From assembly GCA_946414095.1 (NCBI GenBank), contig CAMKNB010000002.1:1-64000 (forward strand): a stretch of 64,000 nt of DNA, read 5' to 3'. Made by a program: the position numbers and the translations under genes. Under the pieces are notes generated by a model. It worked only from the letters and a program-made list of their open reading frames with translations. It did no database searches and was not told where the DNA came from. This document shows positions 16,115 through 25,487 of the stretch, in pieces. This stretch comes from an uncultured Mycoplasmatota bacterium (GTDB lineage Bacteria; Bacillota_I; Bacilli_A; RF39; UBA660). The number at the start of each line of letters is the position of its first letter. Within the stretch, counting starts at the first letter, position 1.

Positions 16115-17869
16115 ATGCTTAGCATATTAAAGAATTTTAATAAAAAAGAAATTATAGCTATATTTATTTCATTTATATTTATAGTATTACAAGTATTTTT
16201 AGAATTAAAAATACCAGATTATATGAGCAATATAACAACACTTGTTCAAACTGGCAGTGAGACATCTAAAATACTAACACAAGGTATATATATGCTTATA
16301 TGTGCTTTTTTAAGTATGATTTGCGCTATTATAGTTGGATATATAATTGCTAATAGTTGTTCATCATTTTCTAAAAATATAAGAGAAAAACTATTTAAAA
16401 AAGTTAGTTTATTTAGCATGGAAGAAATTAAGAAATTTAATACAAGTAGTTTAATTACAAGAACAACTAATGATGTTACTAATGTTGAAACATTTCTTAT
16501 CATGGGACTTCAAACTATAATTAAAGCACCAGTTACTGCGGTATGGGCAATAATGAAAATAATGGGTAAAAATTTTACATGGACTATTATTACTGGAGGA
16601 GCTGTCGTTATATTACTAATAGGTGTAGCTTTAATTATGACAACAGTATTACCAAGATTTAAATTAATACAAAAAATGATAGATGGTATAAATGAACTTA
16701 CTCGTGAAAACTTAAAAGGTATTAGAGTTATAAGAGCTTTTAATGCAGAAAAATATCAAGAAAAGAAGTTTGAACGTCAAAATGAAAAATTAACAAATAC
16801 ATTATTATTTACACAAAAAGTTATTGCTATTATGTCACCAATGATGTATTTAATTATGAATGGTGTTGCACTTTCTATTTATTTCTTTGGAGCATCTATT
16901 ATTAATAATTCTCTTATATCACTTAGAATAGATTTATTTAGTAGTATGATTATATTTACTTCATATGCAACTCAAGTTATAATGTCATTTTTAATGTTTG
17001 CATTTATTTTCGCTATGTATCCAAGAGCTGCTATATCAATAGATCGTATTAATGAAGTATTAAATACAAAAACAAAAATTAAGAGTGGAAAACTAAGAAA
17101 ATCTAAAACTAATCATGAAATAGAATTTATTAATGTAAGTTTTAAATATCCTGATTCAGAAGAATATACTCTTAAAGATATTTCATTTAAAGCAGAAAGG
17201 GGTCAGATGGTAGCTATTATAGGTTCTACTGGAAGTGGTAAAAGTACATTAATAAACTTAGTCCCTAGATTTTATGATGCTACAGAAGGTGTAATATTAA
17301 TTGATGGAGTAGATGTAAAAGAATATGACTTAGAATACTTATATGATAAGATTGGTTATGTTCCTCAAAAAGCAGTAATGTTTAATGGAAGCGTTAACTA
17401 TAATGTTTCATATGGTAAAAAAGATAATTATAATATTACAGAAGATACTATTAAAGAAGCAGTTAAAGTAGCTCAAGCAGAAGATTTTGTTCTTAAAATG
17501 GAAAATGGTTATGAATCAAATATAGCAGAAGGTGGAACAAATATATCAGGTGGTCAAAAACAAAGAATAGCAATTGCAAGAGCAATCGCAAGAGACCCAG
17601 AAATCTATATATTTGATGATTCATTTAGTGCTCTTGATTATAAAACTGATTATACTCTTAGAAGTGAATTAAAGAAATATACAAAAGATGCTATAAGTTT
17701 AGTAGTTGCATCTAGAATAGGTACAATTAAAAACGCAGACAAAATAATAGTTTTAGATAATGGTAAATGTGTAGGAATGGGCACACATAAAGAACTGCTT
17801 AAGAATTGTAAAGTATATAAAGAAATAGCATATTCACAACTATCAAAGGAGGAGCTTTCAAATGAATAA
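16115..17869 (+). CDS. ABC exporter half-transporter with degenerate ATPase site
   Basis: First half of a heterodimeric exporter (LmrCD/BmrCD/TM287-type). Six transmembrane helices lie in residues 1-310. The ATPase domain has Walker A GSTGSGKST near 370 and signature SGGQKQ. The Walker B carboxylate is replaced (IFDDSFSAL, Asp for Glu) and the switch His is replaced by Ser (VVASRIGTI). This subunit therefore carries the non-hydrolysing composite site, as in known heterodimers. It overlaps the partner gene by eight bases. Substrate is unknown; drugs or the neighbouring bacteriocin are both possible. Confidence 0.92.
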   Translation: MLSILKNFNKKEIIAIFISFIFIVLQVFLELKIPDYMSNITTLVQTGSETSKILTQGIYMLICAFLSMICAIIVGYIIANSCSSFSKNIREKLFKKVSLFSMEEIKKFNTSSLITRTTNDVTNVETFLIMGLQTIIKAPVTAVWAIMKIMGKNFTWTIITGGAVVILLIGVALIMTTVLPRFKLIQKMIDGINELTRENLKGIRVIRAFNAEKYQEKKFERQNEKLTNTLLFTQKVIAIMSPMMYLIMNGVALSIYFFGASIINNSLISLRIDLFSSMIIFTSYATQVIMSFLMFAFIFAMYPRAAISIDRINEVLNTKTKIKSGKLRKSKTNHEIEFINVSFKYPDSEEYTLKDISFKAERGQMVAIIGSTGSGKSTLINLVPRFYDATEGVILIDGVDVKEYDLEYLYDKIGYVPQKAVMFNGSVNYNVSYGKKDNYNITEDTIKEAVKVAQAEDFVLKMENGYESNIAEGGTNISGGQKQRIAIARAIARDPEIYIFDDSFSALDYKTDYTLRSELKKYTKDAISLVVASRIGTIKNADKIIVLDNGKCVGMGTHKELLKNCKVYKEIAYSQLSKEELSNE

Positions 17870-20033
17870 TGAGAAAATAAATAAAAGACCTGCAAGACCA
17901 CATGGTCCAGCTGGAAGAGGGGCTCCAGGAGAAAAACCTAAGAATTTAAAAGAAGCAGTAAAAAAATTAGTATTTTACTTAAAACCATATAGATTCTTTA
18001 TATTTTTAGCAATAGTACTTGCGGCTTTAAGTAGTGTATTATCAATAATTGGACCTGATAAATTAAAAAGTCTGACTGATGAAATATCTAAAGGTCTTGT
18101 AATTAATACAAAAAATATTGAAATTATCAAAAATGATATAGAAAAGGATATAAAGAATAATATTATATTAGATGAAGAAATCTTAAATAGTTTAACAAAA
18201 GAAGAAAAAGAAGAATATAATAGTTTCTTATCAAAAGTAAATAATCTAAATGATAAAGAAAAACTAGTTTCCATTATCAATTTACCATCAACTATAAAAA
18301 CATTTATATTTACGGATAGTGAAATAAATGGAAATATGCTTACAAGTATGGATAAAATTGAATTACTGGATTTTATGATGATAACTGATAATGAAAAAAT
18401 GTATGAACAAATAGAACAACTTGATGATAATTTAAAAGATTTAATTAAACCAACTATGGATTTAAATAAAATAAAAACTATAGCTTTAACTTTAGTTGTA
18501 ATGTATGTTCTTAGTGCACTATTTAGTTATACACAAAACTATTTAATGGTAAAAGTAGCTAATGATTTTTCTAAAACTCAAAGAAGAGACATTACTAGAA
18601 AAATAAATAATTTACCTCTTAAATATTTTGATACACATAGTTATGGAGATATATTATCAAGAGTAACAAATGATGTAGAATCAATTAATATGTCGCTCCA
18701 TAATAGTTTAGGTTCTTTAGTATCAGCAGTTGCATTATTAATAGGTTCACTCATTATGATGTTCAAAACTAATGTAATACTAGCTATTATTAGTATTGTT
18801 TCATCTTTAATAGGATTTGTATTTATTTCAATTATAACTATGAAATCTCAAAAATACTTTATAGCAAGACAAGATGAACTTGGTAAACTAAATGGTCATA
18901 TAGAAGAAATATATTCAAATCATAATGTAGTAAAAGCATATAATGGAGTAGAAGATGCTAATAAAACATTCGATGAATATAATACAGGACTTTATAATGC
19001 AAATAGAATGAGTCAATTCTTATCTGGTATTATGGGACCGATGATGGGATTTATTGGAAATATTGGATATGTAGCAGTATGTGTAGTAGGTTCAGTTTTA
19101 GTATTAAAAGGAAGTATTACATTTGGAGTAATCGTTGCATTTATAATGTATGTTAGATTGTTTAGTAGTCCACTTTCTCAAATAGCTTCTTCTATTCAAA
19201 ATTTACAAACAGCAACAGCCGCAGGAGAAAGGATATTTGAATTTATAGAAGAGAAAGAATTGAGTGATGAATCAAAGATTGCTAAGTATCTAGATCCATC
19301 TAAAGTAAAAGGTAACATAGAATTTAATCATGTTAAATTTGGCTATGACAAAGATAAAATTATTATTAAAGATTTTAATTGTAAAGTTAAACCTGGACAA
19401 AAGATAGCAATAGTAGGTCCAACTGGAGCTGGTAAAACAACTATAGTAAACTTACTTATGAAATTCTATGAAATAAATAGTGGTGACATTAAAATAGATG
19501 GAGTTTCAACAAAAGAATTAACAAGAGAAAATATTCATAGTTTATTCATTATGGTTCTTCAAGATACTTGGCTATTTAATGGAACAATTAGAGATAATAT
19601 CAAATTTAATAATGGAAGTATAAGTGATGAAGAAATATGGAATGCTCTTAGTGTAGTAGGGGTAGATCATTTTGTTAAAACTCTTCCAAAAACACTTAAT
19701 TATAAAATAGAGGATAATGAATCTATTTCAAGCGGACAAAAACAATTATTAACAATAGCTCGTGGTATGATTGAAGACTCACCATTTCTAATTCTTGATG
19801 AAGCAACTAGTAGTGTAGATACAAGAACAGAAGAATTAGTACAAAAAGCTATGGATAAATTAACAGAAGGAAGAACATCTTTCATAATTGCACATAGACT
19901 TTCAACAATTAAAAATGCTGATTTAATACTTGTTATGAAAGAAGGTAATGTAATAGAAACAGGTACACATGAAGAATTACTTAAAAAGAATGGTTTCTAT
20001 GCAGAGTTATATAATTCACAATTTCAAAATTAA
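17862..20033 (+). CDS. ABC exporter half-transporter, catalytic partner
   Basis: The 723-residue partner of the preceding gene. A Pro/Gly/Arg-rich start (RPARPHGPAGRGAPGEKP) precedes the first helix near residue 45. An insert of about 130 charged residues (about 75-200) lies between helices 1 and 2 and is predicted to be extracytoplasmic. The ATPase domain has Walker A GPTGAGKTT, Walker B FLILDEATS with the catalytic Glu, and switch His in IIAHRLSTI. The signature is unusual (ISSGQKQ for LSGGQ). The canonical and degenerate features are thus split between the two subunits as in BmrCD-like pairs. The start follows AAAGGAGG. Confidence 0.92.
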   Translation: MNNEKINKRPARPHGPAGRGAPGEKPKNLKEAVKKLVFYLKPYRFFIFLAIVLAALSSVLSIIGPDKLKSLTDEISKGLVINTKNIEIIKNDIEKDIKNNIILDEEILNSLTKEEKEEYNSFLSKVNNLNDKEKLVSIINLPSTIKTFIFTDSEINGNMLTSMDKIELLDFMMITDNEKMYEQIEQLDDNLKDLIKPTMDLNKIKTIALTLVVMYVLSALFSYTQNYLMVKVANDFSKTQRRDITRKINNLPLKYFDTHSYGDILSRVTNDVESINMSLHNSLGSLVSAVALLIGSLIMMFKTNVILAIISIVSSLIGFVFISIITMKSQKYFIARQDELGKLNGHIEEIYSNHNVVKAYNGVEDANKTFDEYNTGLYNANRMSQFLSGIMGPMMGFIGNIGYVAVCVVGSVLVLKGSITFGVIVAFIMYVRLFSSPLSQIASSIQNLQTATAAGERIFEFIEEKELSDESKIAKYLDPSKVKGNIEFNHVKFGYDKDKIIIKDFNCKVKPGQKIAIVGPTGAGKTTIVNLLMKFYEINSGDIKIDGVSTKELTRENIHSLFIMVLQDTWLFNGTIRDNIKFNNGSISDEEIWNALSVVGVDHFVKTLPKTLNYKIEDNESISSGQKQLLTIARGMIEDSPFLILDEATSSVDTRTEELVQKAMDKLTEGRTSFIIAHRLSTIKNADLILVMKEGNVIETGTHEELLKKNGFYAELYNSQFQN

Positions 20034-20066
20034 AAAAGAGTTAATATTTAAAATTAACTCTTTTAC
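20032..20066. terminator. Bidirectional terminator between convergent units
   Basis: AAAAGAGTTAA (20034-20044) pairs with TTAACTCTTTT (20054-20064). It can serve the exporter pair on the plus strand and the minus-strand pair at 20063-20954. Confidence 0.75.
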
Positions 20067-20656
20067 TTTAATACTCTAATTAGTCTTTGCTCTAAATAAG
20101 GCCTTGCAAATTGTTCTTCTAAAAGCAATATACTTTCTTTATATCTATTATATGCAAATTCATAATCACCATTTTCAATAGCTAGAACACAAGCGTCTAC
20201 TACATTATCATAAATATAATTATATATTAATTCACTATTTTCATTTTTGTCTATTGCTTCAACAATATAAGGAGCAGTTTCATAATAATGTTCAATATCT
20301 TCTTTACTTACAAAATTATCTCTAAACCATCTTAGAACTGTAAGTTCATAACATTTGTCATCAAATTTATCTTGAAAAAATTTCATACATGCAGACGTTA
20401 AATAACAACCACCATTATTTTGTACTTCACCAATAGAAGGATTTTTAGAATCATTACTTTCTTGTCTGCTAAAGTCAGGTTCTTTTCCAGAATTGTAATC
20501 ATCTTTATTATTCCAATGTTCATGACTGTGACCTCCATCACCATTGTCATGATATCTATTTACACTTCCATTTTTTTCATAACTTGTATATATTAAACGA
20601 TCATCTTCACCATAGCTAGCATATCCCCATTCTCTATTTTTTCCACCATTACTCAT
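20063..20656 (-). CDS. Unknown protein with a CYLTSAC / LRxFRD motif
   Basis: Encodes 198 residues. The first 85 are polar and rich in His, Asn, Asp and Gly (SNGGKNREWGYASYG, GDGGHSHEHW). The second part opens with GGCYLTSACMKFF and continues into TVLRWFRDNFV, then helices to the end. This Cys-x5-Cys plus LRxFRD pattern recurs in uncharacterised Firmicutes proteins and recalls the CFI-box type of C-terminal domain; the match is by eye only. ATG at 20656 (minus) is preferred because AAAGGAA lies upstream. Its ATG overlaps the stop of the upstream gene. No function is assigned. Confidence 0.7.
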   Translation of the reverse strand: MSNGGKNREWGYASYGEDDRLIYTSYEKNGSVNRYHDNGDGGHSHEHWNNKDDYNSGKEPDFSRQESNDSKNPSIGEVQNNGGCYLTSACMKFFQDKFDDKCYELTVLRWFRDNFVSKEDIEHYYETAPYIVEAIDKNENSELIYNYIYDNVVDACVLAIENGDYEFAYNRYKESILLLEEQFARPYLEQRLIRVLK

Positions 20657-20918
20657 TTTTATTATTTCCTTTCCAAATATAGAAGAAACTACCATCATCA
20701 TTAAATTCAAACTTATCTCTTCCAACAATATCAATTAGTTCTTCAAACTTTTTAATAATTTCATTAGTTTTTTCAATTTTAAATTGATATTCTAAACTAT
20801 CTTTATTTTGTCTTAAATCATCAATTTCTTTGTATAAATCAAGTAGTAATTTTGGCTCTTTACCAGTATCATCCATATAGTTTTCAAACTCTAAACTATA
20901 ATCAAGTATTAATGACAT
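20649..20918 (-). CDS. Unknown small coiled-coil protein, start uncertain
   Basis: The safe ATG at 20918 gives a 90-residue acidic, helical protein (LLLDLYKEIDDLRQNKDSL is coiled-coil-like) ending in SFFYIWKGNNKNE. No ribosome site lies near that ATG. The strong AAAGGAG at 20960-20954 lies 5 to 8 bases from in-frame ATT codons at 20948 and 20945, and overlaps a GTG at 20954. The true start may thus be about 10 residues upstream and could be non-canonical. It is the first gene of a two-gene minus-strand unit. Confidence 0.6.
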   Translation of the reverse strand: MSLILDYSLEFENYMDDTGKEPKLLLDLYKEIDDLRQNKDSLEYQFKIEKTNEIIKKFEELIDIVGRDKFEFNDDGSFFYIWKGNNKNE

Positions 20919-20967
20919 ATTATCATCAAATTCATTATTATTAATAATAATCACTCCTTTCAAGAAC

Positions 20968-20996
20968 ATTATATTAATAAAAAAAATAATTATCAA
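20968..20996 (-). promoter_or_regulatory. Promoter of the minus-strand pair
   Basis: On the minus strand TTGATA (20996-20991) and TATAAT (20973-20968) are 17 bases apart. The AAAGGAG ribosome site begins almost at the predicted start. Confidence 0.75.
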
Positions 20997-21073
20997 TAAA
21001 ATACCTTTGATATAAAAAATTGATATAACGAAAAAAATACATTTTATGTTAAATTATTATTGAGGTGTATAAT

Positions 21074-21418
21074 ATGGATAAAGTTAATGCAAAAGATTAT
21101 TTAAATAAAGAAGTTGAAGTTATTATAGATAGACCATTAGGATCACGTCATCCTAAGCATAATTTTATGTATATGGTTAATTATGGATATATACCAAATA
21201 CTATAAGTGGAGATAATGAAGAATTAGATGCATACATTCTAGGCGTATTTGAACCAATAGAGAAATTTAATGGTAAAGTAATAGCATATATACATAGAAC
21301 AAATGATGATGATGACAAATTAATAGTAGTACCAAAAGATAAAAATTATACTAATGAACAAATAGAAGCATTAACAGAATTTCAAGAAAGATTCTTTAAA
21401 TCAACAATTATTAGATAG
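21074..21418 (+). CDS. Small inorganic-pyrophosphatase-like protein
   Basis: The 114-residue protein carries family I pyrophosphatase features: RPLGSRHPKHNF, NYGYIPNT, the metal-site phrase DNEELDAYILG and NDDDDKLIVVP. Classical bacterial PPases are about 170 residues, so this is the short form seen in several Firmicutes. It ends in ALTEFQERFFKSTIIR, typical of that group. Whether it hydrolyses PPi or another diphosphate is not settled by sequence. ATG at 21074 has GAGGTG six bases upstream; the in-frame GTG at 21065 lies within that site. Confidence 0.8.
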   Translation: MDKVNAKDYLNKEVEVIIDRPLGSRHPKHNFMYMVNYGYIPNTISGDNEELDAYILGVFEPIEKFNGKVIAYIHRTNDDDDKLIVVPKDKNYTNEQIEALTEFQERFFKSTIIR

Positions 21419-21449
21419 TGTATGTATCAATAATGTATCACAAAATGTA

Positions 21450-21477
21450 AACTACGTATCACATTTGATACGTAGTT
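21450..21477. repeat. Perfect 12-base inverted repeat with 4-base loop
   Basis: AACTACGTATCA (21450-21461) and TGATACGTAGTT (21466-21477) form a perfect hairpin. There is no T run, so a terminator is weakly supported. Two more GTATCA copies lie just upstream (near 21424 and 21435), which could indicate an operator. Confidence 0.8.
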
Positions 21478-21533
21478 ATTGTCTTATATAAATCAATTTG
21501 ATAAATTGGATAGGTAATACAAAAAATATAAAA

Positions 21534-21562
21534 TTGATTTTTTATACAACATGTGTTATAAT
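21534..21562 (+). promoter_or_regulatory. Promoter of the AMP-binding ligase gene
   Basis: TTGATT (21534-21539) and TATAAT (21557-21562), 17 bases apart, with an extended -10 TG (21554-21555). Confidence 0.8.
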
Positions 21563-21586
21563 ATACGACCAATAAAGGGGAGCGTT

Positions 21587-23428
21587 ATGAAAAAAGAAGA
21601 TTTAATTAATTTAAAAAAGCAAATTTCAGAATTATCTGATGAAGAGAAAAAACAAAGAGATTTATATTTAAGAGAATTAGCAAATGGAACTTTACAAGGA
21701 CCACCAACAGGTTATGCAAGTATTGATAAGCCTTGGTTGAAGTATTATGATAAGAATGATATTGTTACTGATATACCAAAACTTAAAGCTTATGAATATA
21801 TGCTATTAAATAATGCTGAACATCTTGATAAAACTGCAATTAATTTTTTGGGTAAAAAAATAACTTATAGAGAAATGATAGTTAATGTTGATAAAATTGC
21901 AAAAGCATTAGTAGCAAATGGTGTAAAAGAAGGAGATGTTGTAACTGTTGCTATTGCTAATATACCTGAAAATATATATCTTTTATATGCAATTAATAAA
22001 ATAGGAGCAATTTATAATGTTATAGATCCTAGATATACATCAGAGGAATTTTTAAGAGAAATAAATGCTGTTAATTCTAAATTGGTTATTTGTTTGGATA
22101 TGTGTTATGAAAATATTTTGCCTATTTTAAAAGAAACTAAAGTAGAAAAATTAATATGTCTTAGTCCTATTGAATCATTACCATTTTTAAATTCCATAAA
22201 TAAAATTAAAAATAATATTTCTGGAAATTTTTATAAATGGAATCAGTTTATAAAATCTGGGAATAGTATTTCAAAAGAAGTAAACTCAAGTTTTGTTGCA
22301 AATCAGCCTATTGTTGTTGTTCATACTGGTGGTACTACTGGTGAGCCTAAAGGAGTAATATTAACTAATGAAAATTTTGTGGCAATGGCACAAATGCATA
22401 AGAATGGCGGACTAGATTATACTATTAATGACACATTTTTAAATGTTTTACCTCCATTTGTAGCATTTTGTTTGAGTAATGGTATAAATATGCCTTTAAC
22501 TTTAGGATTAGAGGTTTCCATTATTCCAAAATTTGATGTTCCAAAATTTGCTGAGTTGTTAGACAAATATAAACCTAATCACGTTTTAGCTGGGCCAATA
22601 TTATGGGAATATGTAATTAAAAGCAATATTAAAGATTTAAGCTATCTTAAAACACCTGTTTCTGGTGGAGATTCCTTAAATGAAGCAACAGAAAAATCAA
22701 TTAATGATTTTTTTGCAAAACATGGTTGCAAATTTAAAGTTGCTCAAGGATATGGTATGTCTGAAGTTTCATCAGCTGCATCTTTTTCAACAGAAAATTC
22801 AAATAAGTTAGGTAGTGTAGGAATACCTTTTATCAAAAATTCCATTTCTATTTTTGATCCGGATGATTGTAGCGAAAAATTATACAATGAAGAAGGTGAA
22901 ATATGGATAAATACACCTACTATGATGAAAGAATATTTGAATAATAAAAAGGCTACTAATGATTTAAAATATGTTGAAAAAGATGGAAAAATATGGATTA
23001 GAACAGGAGACATTGGAAAAATTGATTCAGAAGGCCATTTATATATAGTCGGTAGAATGAAAAGAATGATAGTCAGAAATGGAAATAAAATATTTCCTGC
23101 TAATATTGAAAGTATAGTGTTAGAAAATTCTGATATTGAAAATTGTTCAGTAGTTTCTATGCATGATGATGTTGAAAGATCTGTACCTGTCATACATATT
23201 ATAATGAATGAAGCTGCCAAATCAACTAGAGAAGAAATCGTTGAATATATTAAGAATAAAATAGGCACATGTTTACCTGATTACAATATACCAGTTAAAT
23301 TTGTTTTTAGAAGTAGTTTTCCATTAACAAAGATCAATAAAATTGATTATAAAGCATTGGAATCTGAAGAATTGGGAAATGATGAAATTATTAATAAAAA
23401 AGAAAAAGAATTAATAAAAAATATATAA
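21587..23428 (+). CDS. AMP-dependent acyl-CoA synthetase / ligase family protein
   Basis: Activates a carboxylic acid as an acyl-adenylate and probably transfers it to CoA. The 613-residue protein has the P-loop-like motif HTGGTTGEPKG near residue 246, GYGMSE near 389, the RTGDIGKID hinge near 474 and the catalytic C-terminal Lys in TKINKIDYKAL. These mark the ANL superfamily. Substrate cannot be read from the sequence. The ATG at 21587 is chosen because GGGGAG precedes it; the upstream in-frame ATG at 21551 lies inside the promoter. It stands alone as a transcription unit after a hairpin. Confidence 0.88.
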   Translation: MKKEDLINLKKQISELSDEEKKQRDLYLRELANGTLQGPPTGYASIDKPWLKYYDKNDIVTDIPKLKAYEYMLLNNAEHLDKTAINFLGKKITYREMIVNVDKIAKALVANGVKEGDVVTVAIANIPENIYLLYAINKIGAIYNVIDPRYTSEEFLREINAVNSKLVICLDMCYENILPILKETKVEKLICLSPIESLPFLNSINKIKNNISGNFYKWNQFIKSGNSISKEVNSSFVANQPIVVVHTGGTTGEPKGVILTNENFVAMAQMHKNGGLDYTINDTFLNVLPPFVAFCLSNGINMPLTLGLEVSIIPKFDVPKFAELLDKYKPNHVLAGPILWEYVIKSNIKDLSYLKTPVSGGDSLNEATEKSINDFFAKHGCKFKVAQGYGMSEVSSAASFSTENSNKLGSVGIPFIKNSISIFDPDDCSEKLYNEEGEIWINTPTMMKEYLNNKKATNDLKYVEKDGKIWIRTGDIGKIDSEGHLYIVGRMKRMIVRNGNKIFPANIESIVLENSDIENCSVVSMHDDVERSVPVIHIIMNEAAKSTREEIVEYIKNKIGTCLPDYNIPVKFVFRSSFPLTKINKIDYKALESEELGNDEIINKKEKELIKNI

Positions 23429-23476
23429 TGCTTTTTTAATTCAAATATGATATTATTAAAATAGAGGTGTTTTAGA

Positions 23477-25378
23477 ATGTCTGATATATCTTATTATATA
23501 ATGAGTTTTATATATTTGCTTGTTGTCATTGTAGCATATTTTTCAAAGAAAAAAATAAAGAGTCCCGAGAATTCAATATTTTCTTCAACGCTTATTATTA
23601 CCATTGTAGGGTTAATATTTAGTTTTATAAGTTATTTTTTAGTTAAATCTGGGATAAAATCTAATGATGCGTTATATATTTGGTCAAATAGATTAATATT
23701 ATTATATTATAATTTGTGGGGAGTAATATTTACTTCATATATTGCTATACTTTCAACAAATAGTAATAAAGAACAAAAATATATTAGGAATAGAAAGATA
23801 ACTTTAGTAGCCATGGTTATATCAGCAATTTTAGCATTGGTATTGCCATTTGAAATTAAGGAAATAGATGGATTGTTGTTACCAACGGGACTTTCGGTAA
23901 ATTGTACTTATATAATATCTGGTATTGCAGTTTTTATAATGATTATTTTATTGATTGGAGATTATCAAAATTTTAAAAGCAAAAAATATATACCATTATA
24001 TTCATTTTTAGTAATGGGTATGTTTTGTCTTATGGCACAGTATGTTAATCCAAAGTTAATGTTATTTACACCATTGCAAGTGTTTATCTGTGTAATAATA
24101 TACTTTACAATTGAAAACCCTGATGCTAAGCTTGTTGAGTATGAGAAGACTGAGAAAGAGAGAGCTGAGGCTGCTAGCCTTGCTAAGAGTGAATTCTTAA
24201 GTAGTATGTCTCATGAACTTAGAACTCCTTTGAATGCTATTGTTGGTTTAAGTGAAGATATTGAATCATTTAATGATAAAGTACCAAAGGAAGTTAGGGA
24301 AGATACTGTTGATATTGTTAATGCATCAAATACTTTACTTGAAATAATTGGTAGTATCTTAGATATAAGTAAGATTGAAAGTGGAAAGCTTGATATAGTT
24401 GAAAGTGATTATGCACCTAAAGATGAATTTGAAAGTATTGCTAAAATACTTAGAACTAAAGCAAGTGAAAAGAATTTAGAATTTAATGTATCTATTAGTG
24501 ATAGAATACCTGATGTATTATTTGGTGATAGACTTAGAATTAAACAAATTATTAACAATTTGCTTTCTAATGCTATTAAATATACTGATCATGGTAGAGT
24601 AAATTTCTTTGTTAATTGGTTAGATGCATCTGGAGCATTATCTATTACAGTAGCAGATACTGGTAGAGGTATTAAAGAGGAAGATATAGATAAATTATTT
24701 AGTAAGTATGATAGACTTGGTGTTGAAAAAACAAGTAATGTTCAAGGAACTGGTTTAGGTCTTGCTATTACTAAGACACTTATTGATTTAATGGGTGGAA
24801 CAGTAGAAGTAAAAAGTGAATATTTAATTGGAACAACATTTAGTGTAACAATACCTCAAAAACTTGGAGATGCTGAGAGACTTGAATCTATTAAGATGGC
24901 TCAAATGTATGTTCCTAAAGACCTAGACTTTAAAGGTAAAAAGTTACTTGTTGTTGATGATAACTTACTTAATATTAAAGTGTTTAAGAAAGCTATTAAG
25001 GATTTAAATTTTGAAGTAGATGAATGTTATAATGGACAAGAAGCGCTTGATAAAATAGAACTAAAAAATGATTATGATATTATATTTATGGATATTAAAA
25101 TGCCTGTTATGGATGGAGAAGAAGCAATTGGACATTTAATTAATATGCCAAACTTTAAAACTCCTGTAGTAGCACTAACAGCAGATGCAATGACAGGATC
25201 AAATAACAAGTATATTAATATGGGATTTAGTGATTATATGTCTAAACCATTCTCAAGAAAAGTTATAGCTGTAAAATTAGACGCTATATTAAATAAAGGA
25301 GAAGTTGCTAATAAAAATTTAAATACTGAAGAAGAGAAGAAAGAAGAAACACAATCAGAAGAATTTAAAGAATCATAA
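23477..25378 (+). CDS. Hybrid sensor histidine kinase with receiver domain
   Basis: About seven transmembrane helices occupy residues 5-212. A short linker helix leads to the HisKA domain with His246 in SMSHELRTPLN. The ATPase domain has NLLSNAIKYT, DTGRGI and GTGLGLA. A C-terminal receiver has acidic VVDDN and phospho-acceptor Asp near 538 in FMDIKMPVMDG, then ALTADA and KPF. The last 30 residues are Glu/Lys-rich. No response regulator or HPt gene is adjacent, so the downstream partner is unknown. The ligand is unknown. Codon use in the N-terminal membrane part looks different from the kinase part, which may reflect domain shuffling. Confidence 0.93.
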   Translation: MSDISYYIMSFIYLLVVIVAYFSKKKIKSPENSIFSSTLIITIVGLIFSFISYFLVKSGIKSNDALYIWSNRLILLYYNLWGVIFTSYIAILSTNSNKEQKYIRNRKITLVAMVISAILALVLPFEIKEIDGLLLPTGLSVNCTYIISGIAVFIMIILLIGDYQNFKSKKYIPLYSFLVMGMFCLMAQYVNPKLMLFTPLQVFICVIIYFTIENPDAKLVEYEKTEKERAEAASLAKSEFLSSMSHELRTPLNAIVGLSEDIESFNDKVPKEVREDTVDIVNASNTLLEIIGSILDISKIESGKLDIVESDYAPKDEFESIAKILRTKASEKNLEFNVSISDRIPDVLFGDRLRIKQIINNLLSNAIKYTDHGRVNFFVNWLDASGALSITVADTGRGIKEEDIDKLFSKYDRLGVEKTSNVQGTGLGLAITKTLIDLMGGTVEVKSEYLIGTTFSVTIPQKLGDAERLESIKMAQMYVPKDLDFKGKKLLVVDDNLLNIKVFKKAIKDLNFEVDECYNGQEALDKIELKNDYDIIFMDIKMPVMDGEEAIGHLINMPNFKTPVVALTADAMTGSNNKYINMGFSDYMSKPFSRKVIAVKLDAILNKGEVANKNLNTEEEKKEETQSEEFKES

Positions 25379-25407
25379 AATACGAATTAAAAGATTCGTA
25401 TTTTTTT
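25377..25407 (+). terminator. Terminator of the histidine kinase gene
   Basis: AAAATACGAAT (25377-25387) and ATTCGTATTTT (25394-25404), followed by T. Confidence 0.88.
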
Positions 25408-25411
25408 ATAA

Positions 25412-25473
25412 AAAAGAAGTGTTTTATATAAATTATAACGAATTATATTTATAGAAGAAAAAACACTTCTTTT
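25412..25473. repeat. 14-base inverted repeat AAAAGAAGTGTTTT flanking the DUF1016 leader
   Basis: The left arm is 25412-25425 and the right arm AAAACACTTCTTTT is 25460-25473, a perfect match. The left arm is also identical to 13609-13622. The 34-base loop is AT-rich and could hold the promoter of the nuclease genes. The ribosome site GGAGG lies just downstream. Confidence 0.8.
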
Positions 25474-25487
25474 ATTATGGAGGAAAC

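Noticed and set aside
21551..21586. Upstream ATG for the AMP-ligase gene
   Set aside because: It overlaps the -10 region and would not be on the transcript; ATG 21587 has the ribosome site.
25408..25487. Terminal inverted repeats of an insertion element
   Set aside because: The arms are only 34 bases apart and enclose no gene; no matching arm follows the nuclease genes.
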